From: Azospirillum sp. | GTDB taxonomy: Bacteria; Pseudomonadota; Alphaproteobacteria; Azospirillales; Azospirillaceae | Reading direction: 5' to 3' | Assembly: GCA_016124535.1 (NCBI GenBank) | Contig: WGNK01000020.1 | Location: 124,001-188,000 of the forward strand | DNA: 64,000 nt | In this document: piece after piece, positions 1 to 9,541 of the stretch | How the letters are laid out: each line of letters begins with the position of its first letter | How positions within the stretch are numbered: position 1 is the first letter of the stretch | The notes under the pieces: generated by a model | What the model saw: the letters and a program-made list of their open reading frames with translations, nothing else | Told to the model about the DNA's origin: nothing | The model's database searches: none | Position numbers and translations under genes: made by a program

Positions 1-1
1 G

Positions 2-3000
2 GCCAGTCCGGCCGAGCACGCCGAACGGGTCAAGGGCGCACAGCGCCGGGTCGCCCGTCTGCTGGGCGCGGTCAACGATGACGGCTCCTATTCCGACCTG
101 GTGACCGGCCGCGACCGGGCCGGGGAGTCGGCCGCGCTCGATACCGTGGCGACCAAGCTGTCGCTCGAAACCGGTGGGTTCACGGTCGACCAATTGTCCG
201 CGGCCTGGGGCAAGGGCGACCGCGATGCGGTGACCGACCACCTGTTCGCCTCGCCGGGCTACGCCGTGCTGCCCGACGGCCAGACCTGGACCACGCTCGA
301 TTCCTATCTCTCCGGCGACCTGTGGGATAAGCTGGACCAGGCACGGGCCGCAGCCGGTCACGAGGGGTTGGCGCCGGAGTACCGGGGCAAGTACGCGGCG
401 CAGGCCGCGGCGCTCGAAGCCGCCATTGCGCCGCAAAGTCTCGAGGACGTTGAAATCCTGGTCACCAGCGGCTTCGTCACGCCGGCCATTCTGACCGCAT
501 GGTTCACCGCTCGCCGGGCGGAATACCAGGCTGAAAATCAAAATGCCTCCTGGGCGCCCGGCCTGGTCAACGTCAGTTATCAGGACGGCTGGTGGGACCT
601 TCGGGCCGATGGGACCGGCGGCAATTGGGACGCCGATCTGGTCGGCAAGATGTTGAACCGGCACGGAGTCCGCAAGGATGACCTTCCCAAGGTCGAGCGC
701 CTGAACCAAGAATTCCGCGAGTGGCTGCTGTCCGCTCCGGTCCGCGATCAGGTCGAGGAAGCCTACAACCGGTCATACCGCGGCTTTCGCGCGCCGGCCT
801 ATAGCGACGCCCCGATCGCGATTCCGGGGCTCAACCCGGCCCTCAACGTCAACGGCTACCATTTCGCCGGGCTGCGGTGGGCGCTCGAGGCCGGCAAGGG
901 GATCATCGCCGCCGATGTCGGGCTGGGCAAGACCGGTCGAGGCTTGATGCTGGCACGGCTGGCCCGGGCCACGGGGCAGGCCAAGAAACCAACATTCGTG
1001 GTTCCGAAGTCGGTGCTGGCCAATTGGTTGCGGGAAGCTGAGTTCTGGTTCCCAGGAAGCCGCTGCCTGGTGATTGGTGAGACCTACGCGACGGACAAGA
1101 AGGGCAACGTCACGTCTCGGGCCGATGACGCCGCGACCCGTCGTCGCAAATATCAAGACATGCAACAGAACGACTATGACTTCGTGTTCATTTCACAGCC
1201 GGCCTGGAACGACCTCGACGTTGATCCGATCACCAAGGGCCAATACGCCAACGGCGACTTCTGGACCAAGCGCGGCGACAAGCTGGGCAATGCCGGAGAC
1301 AAGCGGCTGAACCAGATCAGGACCGCTTATGATGAAGCCCTCGCCAAGCGCGAATTCAGAAAGCGGGAGGATACCGCGTACTTTGGCGATCTCGGGATCG
1401 ACATGCTGATCCTTGACGAGGGTCACGCCTTCAAGAACCTGTATGCCGCCAAGAATCGCTTTGGCGCGTCGCCTAAGTTCCTGGGCGGGTCCGGTTTGTC
1501 AAATCGCGCCCAGGATACCTATTTCAAGACCAGGCAGCTTCGTGAAGCGAATGGTGGCAAAGGCGTGTTCATGCTGACAGCCACCCCGACCAAGAATTCG
1601 CCGCTGGAAGTCTACTCGATGCTGTCGCACATCGCGCCGGAAGCGTTCGAGCGGATGGGCATCAAGAACAGCGAGGATTTCCTGGATCGGTTCTGCGAGT
1701 TCAAGAACGATACCATCCTGACCGTCGATGGCAAGATCGAGGACGCGCTGGTCACGGCCGGGTTCAAGAACCTGAACGAGCTGCGCGAGGTGATGAAGCG
1801 TTACATCGATCGCACGACCGCCGATGACGTGGGCCTGGGGCTCCCAGGCCGAGATGATCGCCAGCATCTGGTTGACATGACCGCCGAGCAGGAGGCGGTC
1901 TATCAGGAGCTGCGGGCGGCGGCGGCGGAAAACGATCGGGACGACACCGGCGAGGCGCACATCTTCAGCATCATGTCGAAGATGGGCAAGGCCAGCATCG
2001 ACCTGTCCCTGCTTGGCGCCCAGCATTCCGGGGTGCGGTCGCCCAAGATCGAGGCGGCGGCCCGTCAGGTGGTCGAGGGTGCCAGGGAGGGCGGCCAGAT
2101 CGTGTTCTGCGACCACGTCGATGTGCATGAGAAGATCGCCGCCGAACTGGTCAGGGCCGGCATTCCGCGGGAGCAGATCGGCATCATCAATGCCACCGCC
2201 GCGGCAAGTTCGGCGGCGCGCCAGAAGATCAGCGACGACTTCAACGCCGGCCGGCTCAAGGTGGTGATCGGCAACACCGCGACGATGGGCGAAGGCATCA
2301 ATCTCCAGCAGGGCACGACGGACATTCATCATCTCGACCTGCCGTGGGAGCCGGCGTCGATGCAGCAACGCAATGGCCGTGGGCTCCGGCAGGGCAACAT
2401 CAAGGAGGCGGTGCGGATCCACACCTACTTGGCCAAAGGCTCGTTCGACGGCTACCGCTACCAGACCATCCAGTCGAAAAGGGACTGGCAGGACCTGCTC
2501 TGGAACGGCGGCGACCGGGTCGAGAATCTGGCGCGCGAAGGGGCGTTCAGCCGGCAGGACATGCTGATCATGCTGTCGGCCAATCCGGAGCAGGCCAAGG
2601 CCAAGTATGACGCCGACCGGGTCGCGGCGGCCGAACGCAAAGCGGTCGAGGACCGCGGCAAGGCGATCGAGATGTTCGGAAAATTCCAGGAAATCCGCCG
2701 CTCGCTGGCGAAAATGAAGCAGGATGGCATCGAAGGCGCGGCTTTTGACCGGGCTCGGGCTCGCAGCAAGAAGCTGAAAGAGACGCTGCGCGATGCGCCG
2801 GCATTTCCGGCCAAGCACCTGCTGGACAGCGATGCCCCGGCGCTGATCGAGCCGGTGACCGGCCACGCCTACACCGCTGGCCAGGGCTTCGAGACCCTCG
2901 GCGGGCCTGACTGCCCGATCGGCCGGGCCGGCAAGTGGGTGGTGACCGATGTTGACCGCGCCAACGGCGCTATCTCGGCGCGGGGCTATGGCCCGAACAC

Positions 3001-3748
3001 GACGGCCTATCCGATGATGCTCGAGATCGCGACCCTGAAGTCTGGGGTTGTGCCGTTCGCCTATAGTGAGGCTGCGGAAGCCGCTGAAGTTGCCGAGCAT
3101 GCGGCAAGGGCCGCGTCGGATAGAATCGCCAGTGGTAAGGTGAGAAGCGTCACCGATTTGTCAGGTCTCCCGGATCATGTGATTGAATCCAACCGAGATC
3201 ATTATCTTTCGGTCCTGAAGCAGTCGATGCTGGATTATAAAAACGGAGACGGATTTTCGCACGTTCCGCTGGTTGACCGCGGCGGGAATGTGTCGCTCCA
3301 CGTCAGTTATGACGCCAGGAAGCATTTGGACGACCACGATGTGATGCTGCCGACCGCAGCGAACCGGGCCAAGGCGATCGATGCCTATGTCGAAAATGAG
3401 ATGGCGAAGCGTGATGGCAAGGAATATGCCAGCGTTCGCGGCAAGACGGTTCCCCAGCTCGTCGTCCAATACCCGGCGGTCGGGCACGAAAAACCGAGGC
3501 ATAACCCTTGGTCTGATATCATCAAGCGGGTATTTGGCGATCACGCCGTGAAGGAGGCCGAGGCGAAATATCGCGATCGACTGCAGGCGGTCATCGATGC
3601 CGCGCCGACCCATGACGACGCAAAGGCCGTAGCGCGTCAGATCGCTCCCCAACTGCAGTATGGCAACCCGCAAACTATCTTGACGCATCCGTACGCCGTT
3701 GCCGCGCTGGCCAAGCGGGCGGCTCGCACTGAAGGTGGCATAGCATGA
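2..3748 (+). CDS. SNF2-type helicase domain of a large phage polyprotein, 5' end outside the window
   Basis: The reading frame is open from base 2, so the GTG at 101 is probably internal and the protein begins left of the window. Numbering from that GTG, a Walker A motif (DVGLGKT) lies near residues 272-279, a DEGH Walker B box near 437, the helicase motif LTATPTKN near 492 and the arginine-finger motif QQRNGRGLRQ near 754; together these make two complete RecA-like lobes of superfamily 2. The N-terminal 250 and C-terminal 350 residues are not recognised. Proteins of this type (P1 DarB-like and other polyvalent phage proteins) are often packaged in the capsid and injected to protect or process incoming DNA. 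That role is inferred. It overlaps the next gene by 4 nt (ATGA), so the two are translationally coupled. Confidence 0.85.
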   Translation, partial: ASPAEHAERVKGAQRRVARLLGAVNDDGSYSDLVTGRDRAGESAALDTVATKLSLETGGFTVDQLSAAWGKGDRDAVTDHLFASPGYAVLPDGQTWTTLDSYLSGDLWDKLDQARAAAGHEGLAPEYRGKYAAQAAALEAAIAPQSLEDVEILVTSGFVTPAILTAWFTARRAEYQAENQNASWAPGLVNVSYQDGWWDLRADGTGGNWDADLVGKMLNRHGVRKDDLPKVERLNQEFREWLLSAPVRDQVEEAYNRSYRGFRAPAYSDAPIAIPGLNPALNVNGYHFAGLRWALEAGKGIIAADVGLGKTGRGLMLARLARATGQAKKPTFVVPKSVLANWLREAEFWFPGSRCLVIGETYATDKKGNVTSRADDAATRRRKYQDMQQNDYDFVFISQPAWNDLDVDPITKGQYANGDFWTKRGDKLGNAGDKRLNQIRTAYDEALAKREFRKREDTAYFGDLGIDMLILDEGHAFKNLYAAKNRFGASPKFLGGSGLSNRAQDTYFKTRQLREANGGKGVFMLTATPTKNSPLEVYSMLSHIAPEAFERMGIKNSEDFLDRFCEFKNDTILTVDGKIEDALVTAGFKNLNELREVMKRYIDRTTADDVGLGLPGRDDRQHLVDMTAEQEAVYQELRAAAAENDRDDTGEAHIFSIMSKMGKASIDLSLLGAQHSGVRSPKIEAAARQVVEGAREGGQIVFCDHVDVHEKIAAELVRAGIPREQIGIINATAAASSAARQKISDDFNAGRLKVVIGNTATMGEGINLQQGTTDIHHLDLPWEPASMQQRNGRGLRQGNIKEAVRIHTYLAKGSFDGYRYQTIQSKRDWQDLLWNGGDRVENLAREGAFSRQDMLIMLSANPEQAKAKYDADRVAAAERKAVEDRGKAIEMFGKFQEIRRSLAKMKQDGIEGAAFDRARARSKKLKETLRDAPAFPAKHLLDSDAPALIEPVTGHAYTAGQGFETLGGPDCPIGRAGKWVVTDVDRANGAISARGYGPNTTAYPMMLEIATLKSGVVPFAYSEAAEAAEVAEHAARAASDRIASGKVRSVTDLSGLPDHVIESNRDHYLSVLKQSMLDYKNGDGFSHVPLVDRGGNVSLHVSYDARKHLDDHDVMLPTAANRAKAIDAYVENEMAKRDGKEYASVRGKTVPQLVVQYPAVGHEKPRHNPWSDIIKRVFGDHAVKEAEAKYRDRLQAVIDAAPTHDDAKAVARQIAPQLQYGNPQTILTHPYAVAALAKRAARTEGGIA

Positions 3749-4086
3749 CCGCCGACCTGCCATCGATCGATGCCCCCGCGGCGCTCCGCAACATCCTGCA
3801 GCAGCTCCAGGCCGAACCGCAGCGCTACAAGCTGTTCGGCATCTATTGGTGGCCGGTCAAGGCGTTGCTCCGGCGGGCCGGCTACGGTCCTGACCAACTC
3901 TACATGCTCGGGCGCTACCACGATCCGGTGACTGGCGCCATGGTGCCGCCGCTCGGTCTGACTGCGATGCTGGAAGCGGCGTTTGAGGAATATGGTCGGA
4001 ACGCCAGATATCCGCATGCCGATGGGCTGGTCGAGAATCCGGATGGCGAGTTGGTGACGGTGTTCGACGAGGATGCCGGGTTTTAG
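3745..4086 (+). CDS. Hypothetical 113-residue protein coupled to the helicase gene
   Basis: The ATG overlaps the stop of the helicase gene in an ATGA, which fixes the start. The product is soluble, 113 residues, with aromatic motif FGIYWWPVK near residue 30 and an acidic tail (VFDEDAGF). No family is recognised. Tight coupling between two giant helicase genes suggests it works with, or folds with, one of them. About 110 nt of non-coding DNA follow, ending with a TCGTGACGC motif. Confidence 0.65.
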   Translation: MTADLPSIDAPAALRNILQQLQAEPQRYKLFGIYWWPVKALLRRAGYGPDQLYMLGRYHDPVTGAMVPPLGLTAMLEAAFEEYGRNARYPHADGLVENPDGELVTVFDEDAGF

Positions 4087-4177
4087 GCCGGGGTGGCACA
4101 TTCGGGCGACTAGGCGCGGGCGGTGGCGCGCTCCATCGGCACTGAGCGGCTTGATCGGGAACCGCCTGGGGCCATCG

Positions 4178-4186
4178 TCGTGACGC
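4178..4186 (+). promoter_or_regulatory. TCGTGAC motif copy 1, upstream of the second helicase gene
   Basis: TCGTGACGC ends 12 nt before the ATG at 4199. The same core recurs in front of other gene blocks of this prophage (11858, 15602, 17904, 29459, 29474, 33505, 38939). No recognisable Shine-Dalgarno lies between motif and start here. Candidate phage-specific promoter or regulator site. Confidence 0.5.
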
Positions 4187-4198
4187 CACAATCGCGGC

Positions 4199-7100
4199 AT
4201 GATGATCCTCTTCCTCAAGGGCGGCGCCGGCTCCGGTGACCACGGGCATTCCGGTCGGCCGGGACAGGTTGGCGGAAGCGCTGTTCCGCACGATCCCGTC
4301 ACGCTGCCATCGTCGGCGCATTGCACCACGGCCGATGCGGCTCGCGCGTATTGGCGCAAGCATTTTGCTGGGCGATCGATTGCCCTGGGCGTCCGAGTAA
4401 ATGGAAAGAAATATGCTATTAATGTCGATTTTGGAGATAGTGGGCTGCACGCCTTTTGCAAGGAAGCTCGCGCAGGAGATGACGTGATTGGCTATGATCG
4501 TCCGGCTATCAAACAAAAGCCACGATCATTTGATCAACAACGCGCAATTCTTATGGACAAAATTCTAGATACGATCTGCAATCCATTTCGGATTTATTTT
4601 GGAGACGACAACAAGCACATATACGTGTGCTCAAGGCCGTTGAATGGAAGCGTGCCATATGTGGTCGTGTTGGACCCGAAAACCGTAAACTCTTATGGAT
4701 TCGCGAGCGCTCACCCAAAGACCGCGAAATGGCTATCTGAGAAACGCAGGATCGGACGATCCGTGCTTCCGCATGGCGCCAGGCTGCTCCTAAAAAGCGA
4801 AAGCCCACCTTACGGTGGGCTTGCCGGCCTTGCGGCCATCCGGTCTCTACACGGATTGCTGGAGGAAAACCCAACCACCGATGTCTCCATCGGCCCGCTG
4901 CCGCCGCCGCTTTCGCGGAACGTTCCGGTCGTCGCATTCAAATATCTGCGCTCGTTCTTCGGCCTTGTCAAGTCCCTCGGCCCCAGCGAACGCTGGATCA
5001 CGGTTCACCCGAATGGCCGGGACGAAAAGGGCGTGCCGGTCCTGATTCGCCAAGCGCCGGACGGAAGCGCCAAGGTGATCGGCGGTGCCGGCGGCAAACT
5101 CAACCACCTGAAGCTGACCGGGGTCCGGTCCGAAGGCGATTATAAGGACGAAGCGCGGAAGCGGGCTCAGGGCCGGCGGGCGTTGCTGAAGGTCAAGCGC
5201 GATGACGAGCGCAAGGCCGGGCTCACGGAGTCCAAGAGCAAGGCGCGTGAAGCCGTCCAGGCACAGGTTGCCGATCACCGGGCGAAGTTTGTCGATACCG
5301 TCGCCAAGGCGATGGGGTGGGATCAGGGCAATCTGGAATTTCCGGAGCACCTTTACCAGAACGCCAGCGAGGCGGCGGTCAAGAAGGCCAAGAAAAAGCA
5401 CGAGACCGAAATATTCAAGCGCGCCCAAGAGGCGGTTGACACTCAACGCAAGCGGCTGGTCCAGGACGCTGAAGCGCGATCGGCCGCCGGACTGGGCGAA
5501 GTCCCGCTCACCACCGCGAAGCCGGAAGAAATCAGCGTCCAGGACCTGGACCCGATCGCGCCTGCCACCAAGGGGCTCGGGTTTTCGACCGACTATGGCA
5601 AGCGCGCGGAAGCGGCGGGCGCAACCAAGGAGGAGATCAAGGCCGAAGCCGCCGCCGCCAAGCCGCCGCCGGCCAAACCTCCGGCCGAAGGCGCCCCGGC
5701 GCCTGGCGTTGCCAGGCGGGAAAAGCAAAAGCAGATCGCCGACGAACTCGAGGCGATCCGCGGTCCAGGCCCAACCGTCGATCAGAAAAAGGTGATCGAC
5801 GCGCGGGCCGCGGTCGAGCTGCTGAAGGCTGAAAAGGCGATGAAGGCGGCAGAGAAATCCGCCCGCGACCATCGAGCCGCGATCGATGAAGCGAAGGAGC
5901 CGGTCGAGCCCAAAGCCTACGTGGTCGAGGTTGCCAATGCCGCTACCGACCGTGACGTCGTCAAGGATTTGGAAAATGACCTGCGGACCTTGCGCACCCG
6001 CGCCTTTCTTGACGAGGTCGGCAAGGTCAGTGGCGGCGTCGAAAGCCTCGGCCGGCATATTGGCGTCGGCGCCTATAATTCGGTCAATGCTCTGGCTCTG
6101 GCTGCAGGTGGGGCGAGCCTGGTCGACCGCAGCGTCGTTGACGTGCTCGGTGTGGCTGGCGCCGCTCAAGTCCTGGCGAGGCGGCTTCATGCCGATATGT
6201 CCACCGATGAGATGGAAACCCTTCGCCAAGCGATGGGAAGTTTTCACGTCGACCACTACATGCGCGTGTCCGAAGATGCGCTGCGGCAGGCTCGGGACTG
6301 GCACGAGCTGGCGCACGAGATCGAGGTCGGCGACGCCGCGACCGGTGTGGACCTGGCGCAAGGGCAGGAATTGAACGCTACGCGCCGTGACCTGGTTGAG
6401 AAAGCGCAGAAGGTCCTTGGGACCGCTGTCGGGGAAATGGAAGCAAACGCCGCTCTGGTGGTGGCGCTCGAACAGCCGAAAAAGGATCAAGTCCAGGCGT
6501 CGCTTGGCAAGACGTCGCTTGAAGATGCCATCAAGCAGGCTCGGGCGATTGGGCTTGAACGGGGGGATTATCAGGTCGAGCGGATCGGGGCGTCGACTAT
6601 GATGACGGTTAACACCGCCGGCATGGCACGGCTGGCCAAGCCGGTCGACCGGGCGGGCCTGGCGCGCGTCAAGGGCGCGCTGGACATTATTGAGGGCCGA
6701 CAGGACGAAGATAACTGGCTGCCGGCCGGGGTGGCCAACCGGCCCGATCTCGCGATGCACGCCGAGCCAGGCGTCGCGCCAAGGCTCGCAAAGCCGTTCC
6801 GGGCTGGCGGCGACCTGGCGCAGTCGATCAAGGATTTCATCGGCGGTCGGGCCGCGGACGGTGACCCGGCGGCCGATATCATGGCTGACCTGCTGTCCGA
6901 AGATACCCTGCAGAAATCCGGGAACCGGGCCAAGTTCATGGCGGAACTGGGAAAAATTGCACCGCTCTACGATGGCGACAAGATGATCCGGGTCGAGACG
7001 CACCAGGGCGCCTTTGATGCCATGGCGGACGATTTCGTGGAGCGCAACTATGGTGGCGAGATGGCGCCGCTGCACCGGCAGAAATTCGATGTGGACCAAA

Positions 7101-9541
7101 CCAGCGTTGACGCGCTGCACCGGGCGCTGGCCGAACATCCCGACGGCGTCGCGGCGTTCAAGCCGGTCGGCGACTTGACCCCTCAGGACCAGACAGCGCT
7201 TCGGAATGCCTTCGTGGGCGAACACGGCCGCGCCAACCCTGCTGTCGAATCCCTTCGCGCCGACCTGGAGAAATTGGACGAAGACGAGCCGGAGCGTGAG
7301 GTCGACGATATGCTGGGCCGGGGCGCAAATCCGGCATGGATCGAATGGAATGGGCGGCGGAATGGCGTGGTCGAAAAGATCAACAAGGCGACGATGACCT
7401 GGGCCAAGTACTTGGGCGTCATGGGCTCGCCGGCCAAAGCTTACGCCGCTATCCAGGACACGGTGCGGTCGAAGGTGCTGCGCTCATTTGCCAACGCGCA
7501 CAACACGCTCCGGCCCGATGTGCCGCTCAAGGTCGGGCGCGTTGCCATCGTGAACGGCCTGGGCCATATTGACGCATTGGACCCGGCGGCGCGCGCCCGC
7601 CGACAGACGGAAGAGTTGGCACTGAGAGACAGGTATCGGAATCGAAAGGCCGGGAAATACGCCAGCGGCGCCGTGAGCGACAAGATCGAAGCCGCTCGGG
7701 CGGCCGAAGAGGCGGCGGCGCAGAGCCAGATGAATATGTTCGGCGCCAATGACGATCTGTTCGGCGGCGGCGGTGCGGCTCCGGATGGTGAGCCGGTGAA
7801 GGAACGTCCTCTGCAACTTGGCGAGCGGTACACGATCGGGCACCAGGCCGAACGGCAGGTCGCCGGCATGATGCCGCAGGTCGGCGCCAACTTCCGGCCG
7901 GGCCAGCCGACCAAGCTTTGGCAGCCGACGATGAGCGGCAAGTATATCGGCCGACAGCGGGCGGTTAAGCTGATCGCGCACAACCGCCGAACCATGCTCG
8001 GGCTCGGTGTCGGCTCCGGCAAGACGTCGATCAGCTTGGCGGCGTTCACCCACCTGCACGCACAGGGCAAAGCGAAGCGCGGGCTGTTCGTGGTGCCGTC
8101 GGTGGTCCAGGGCCAGTTTCACGGCGAAGCCCTGACCCTGCTCAAACCTGACACCTACAAGTGGCACTGCAACCCAGGCGCCGACCGCGCCGAGCGGATC
8201 GCAGCATACAAAGACCCGGATACCCACTTCAACGTGGTCACGCACCAGGCGTTCCGGGACGATATGCTGCATCTGGCGGGGATGCGGGAAGGGCTCGAGC
8301 CCGCGGCAGTCGCCGACAAGCTGGACAACATGGCTCCGGCCGAGCGCAAGACCTACATGCGCGATTTGCTGGCGGCGGAAGGCATCGACCACGACTACAT
8401 GGCGATCGACGAGGGGCACAACTTGCTCAACCGGGCCGGCAAGGCCAACAGCAATATGGCGAACGTGATCGACGCGATATCGCACAACATGGGCACCTAC
8501 GTGTCCATGACGGCTGATCCGGTGAAAAATGACGCCAGCGAGGCGTTCGACGTGCTGGCCAAGATGGACCCGGATCGCTACAGCGACCGCGACGCCTTCA
8601 TGCGCCGCTACGGCGTCAACACCGCGGCGTCAAAGGCGGAACTGCAACGGGAAATGGCGCGGCACTTCTACACCGGAAGGATCGATCCGGGCGTCAAGGC
8701 GAACAAGACGGAAGTGCCCGTGGCGATGTCGCCGGAACAGCAAGGCCAGATCAAATTGCTCGACCAGGCTGCGGCCCGTGCCAGGCTCGCCCGGATGCAG
8801 GGCAAGGTCGACACTGATGCTCTGCGGACTCTTGCGCCGTCGAGCTTCGATGGCGTCGATCCGGCGCGACATGTCGCGGTTGCGGCGTCGCTGAACAAGC
8901 ACCTTGGCATCCTGCACCACACCGCGGTCCATCATGCGGTTAACGGCGGCGCCAAGACCGATGCGTTGGCTAAAATCGCTGGGGACCGGCGCGGCAAGCA
9001 GGGCGTTGTCTTCGTTCATCACCTGGACCGGGTCGCCGAGATCGCTGATCGGCTCCGGCGGGAGGGGCACAGCGTCGTCACCCTGACCGGCGGGGATTCT
9101 TCCAAGGAAAAGGACGACAAAAAGCGGGCGTTCCAGGACGGCAAACACAGCGTCATCGTGTGCAGCGATGCCGGCGCGGTCGGTGCCAACCTGCAGGCCG
9201 GCAAGTGGCTGGTGCAGTACGACACGCCAATGACGGCCATGGTCCACGCGCAGCGGCAGGGCCGGATCAATCGGATCGGGCAGTCCAGCGACGTCGAGCT
9301 GCTTGACCTCGTGGGAGATCACAAATCGGAGCGGGCTGCGCGGAAGCGCCTCGCCGAAAAATACGAGCTGCGGGACATCATGACGTCGCCGCTCGATGGC
9401 TTGGACGATCGCGGCATCGCCGGCTACATCAATCGGGTCCGGTCCGGGCAGCGGGAGGCGGAACGGCCTCACTTTCTCCCTGCCCAACCAGATGAAGCCC
9501 CGGCCGGGCTCGAGGAAGAAGGTCAGCGGTCGATGTTTTAG
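4199..9541 (+). CDS. Giant polyvalent protein with C-terminal SNF2-type helicase
   Basis: 1780 residues. Residues 9-27 read GAGSGDHGHSGRPGQVGGS, a glycine-rich signature found near the N-terminus of many phage head-associated and polyvalent proteins, possibly a capsid-targeting tag. Residues about 60-200 form an AT-rich-encoded domain with basic and aromatic residues that could be a BECR-fold nuclease-like unit (weak inference). A long Lys/Ala/Glu-rich, coiled-coil-prone middle follows. The C-terminal helicase has Walker A LGVGSGKTS near 1270, DEGH near 1404, MTADP near 1437 and QRQGRINRIGQ near 1685. The C-terminus is a short GQRSMF tail. The stop overlaps the end of the convergent SprT-like gene by 4 nt. 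Likely packaged and injected with DNA, acting in anti-restriction or genome establishment; that role is inferred. Confidence 0.85.
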   Translation: MMILFLKGGAGSGDHGHSGRPGQVGGSAVPHDPVTLPSSAHCTTADAARAYWRKHFAGRSIALGVRVNGKKYAINVDFGDSGLHAFCKEARAGDDVIGYDRPAIKQKPRSFDQQRAILMDKILDTICNPFRIYFGDDNKHIYVCSRPLNGSVPYVVVLDPKTVNSYGFASAHPKTAKWLSEKRRIGRSVLPHGARLLLKSESPPYGGLAGLAAIRSLHGLLEENPTTDVSIGPLPPPLSRNVPVVAFKYLRSFFGLVKSLGPSERWITVHPNGRDEKGVPVLIRQAPDGSAKVIGGAGGKLNHLKLTGVRSEGDYKDEARKRAQGRRALLKVKRDDERKAGLTESKSKAREAVQAQVADHRAKFVDTVAKAMGWDQGNLEFPEHLYQNASEAAVKKAKKKHETEIFKRAQEAVDTQRKRLVQDAEARSAAGLGEVPLTTAKPEEISVQDLDPIAPATKGLGFSTDYGKRAEAAGATKEEIKAEAAAAKPPPAKPPAEGAPAPGVARREKQKQIADELEAIRGPGPTVDQKKVIDARAAVELLKAEKAMKAAEKSARDHRAAIDEAKEPVEPKAYVVEVANAATDRDVVKDLENDLRTLRTRAFLDEVGKVSGGVESLGRHIGVGAYNSVNALALAAGGASLVDRSVVDVLGVAGAAQVLARRLHADMSTDEMETLRQAMGSFHVDHYMRVSEDALRQARDWHELAHEIEVGDAATGVDLAQGQELNATRRDLVEKAQKVLGTAVGEMEANAALVVALEQPKKDQVQASLGKTSLEDAIKQARAIGLERGDYQVERIGASTMMTVNTAGMARLAKPVDRAGLARVKGALDIIEGRQDEDNWLPAGVANRPDLAMHAEPGVAPRLAKPFRAGGDLAQSIKDFIGGRAADGDPAADIMADLLSEDTLQKSGNRAKFMAELGKIAPLYDGDKMIRVETHQGAFDAMADDFVERNYGGEMAPLHRQKFDVDQTSVDALHRALAEHPDGVAAFKPVGDLTPQDQTALRNAFVGEHGRANPAVESLRADLEKLDEDEPEREVDDMLGRGANPAWIEWNGRRNGVVEKINKATMTWAKYLGVMGSPAKAYAAIQDTVRSKVLRSFANAHNTLRPDVPLKVGRVAIVNGLGHIDALDPAARARRQTEELALRDRYRNRKAGKYASGAVSDKIEAARAAEEAAAQSQMNMFGANDDLFGGGGAAPDGEPVKERPLQLGERYTIGHQAERQVAGMMPQVGANFRPGQPTKLWQPTMSGKYIGRQRAVKLIAHNRRTMLGLGVGSGKTSISLAAFTHLHAQGKAKRGLFVVPSVVQGQFHGEALTLLKPDTYKWHCNPGADRAERIAAYKDPDTHFNVVTHQAFRDDMLHLAGMREGLEPAAVADKLDNMAPAERKTYMRDLLAAEGIDHDYMAIDEGHNLLNRAGKANSNMANVIDAISHNMGTYVSMTADPVKNDASEAFDVLAKMDPDRYSDRDAFMRRYGVNTAASKAELQREMARHFYTGRIDPGVKANKTEVPVAMSPEQQGQIKLLDQAAARARLARMQGKVDTDALRTLAPSSFDGVDPARHVAVAASLNKHLGILHHTAVHHAVNGGAKTDALAKIAGDRRGKQGVVFVHHLDRVAEIADRLRREGHSVVTLTGGDSSKEKDDKKRAFQDGKHSVIVCSDAGAVGANLQAGKWLVQYDTPMTAMVHAQRQGRINRIGQSSDVELLDLVGDHKSERAARKRLAEKYELRDIMTSPLDGLDDRGIAGYINRVRSGQREAERPHFLPAQPDEAPAGLEEEGQRSMF
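4801..4822. terminator. Terminator-like hairpin inside the giant helicase gene
   Basis: AAGCCCACC and GGTGGGCTT are perfect 9-bp arms around a TTAC loop, with an A-run just upstream on the + strand. Read on the minus strand this is hairpin plus T-run, the form of a Rho-independent terminator. It sits in frame near residue 203, at the downstream edge of an AT-rich segment (about 4390-4800), so it may be a relic of a former gene boundary at a domain fusion. Confidence 0.5.

Noticed and set aside
1499..3100. Open reverse frame of 533 residues under the first helicase gene
   Set aside because: It overlaps the C-terminal helicase lobe in the forward frame and has no recognisable domain.
4847..7225. 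Open reverse frame of 792 residues under the second helicase gene
   Set aside because: Same shadow effect; the forward frame is continuous over 5.3 kb and ends in clear helicase motifs.
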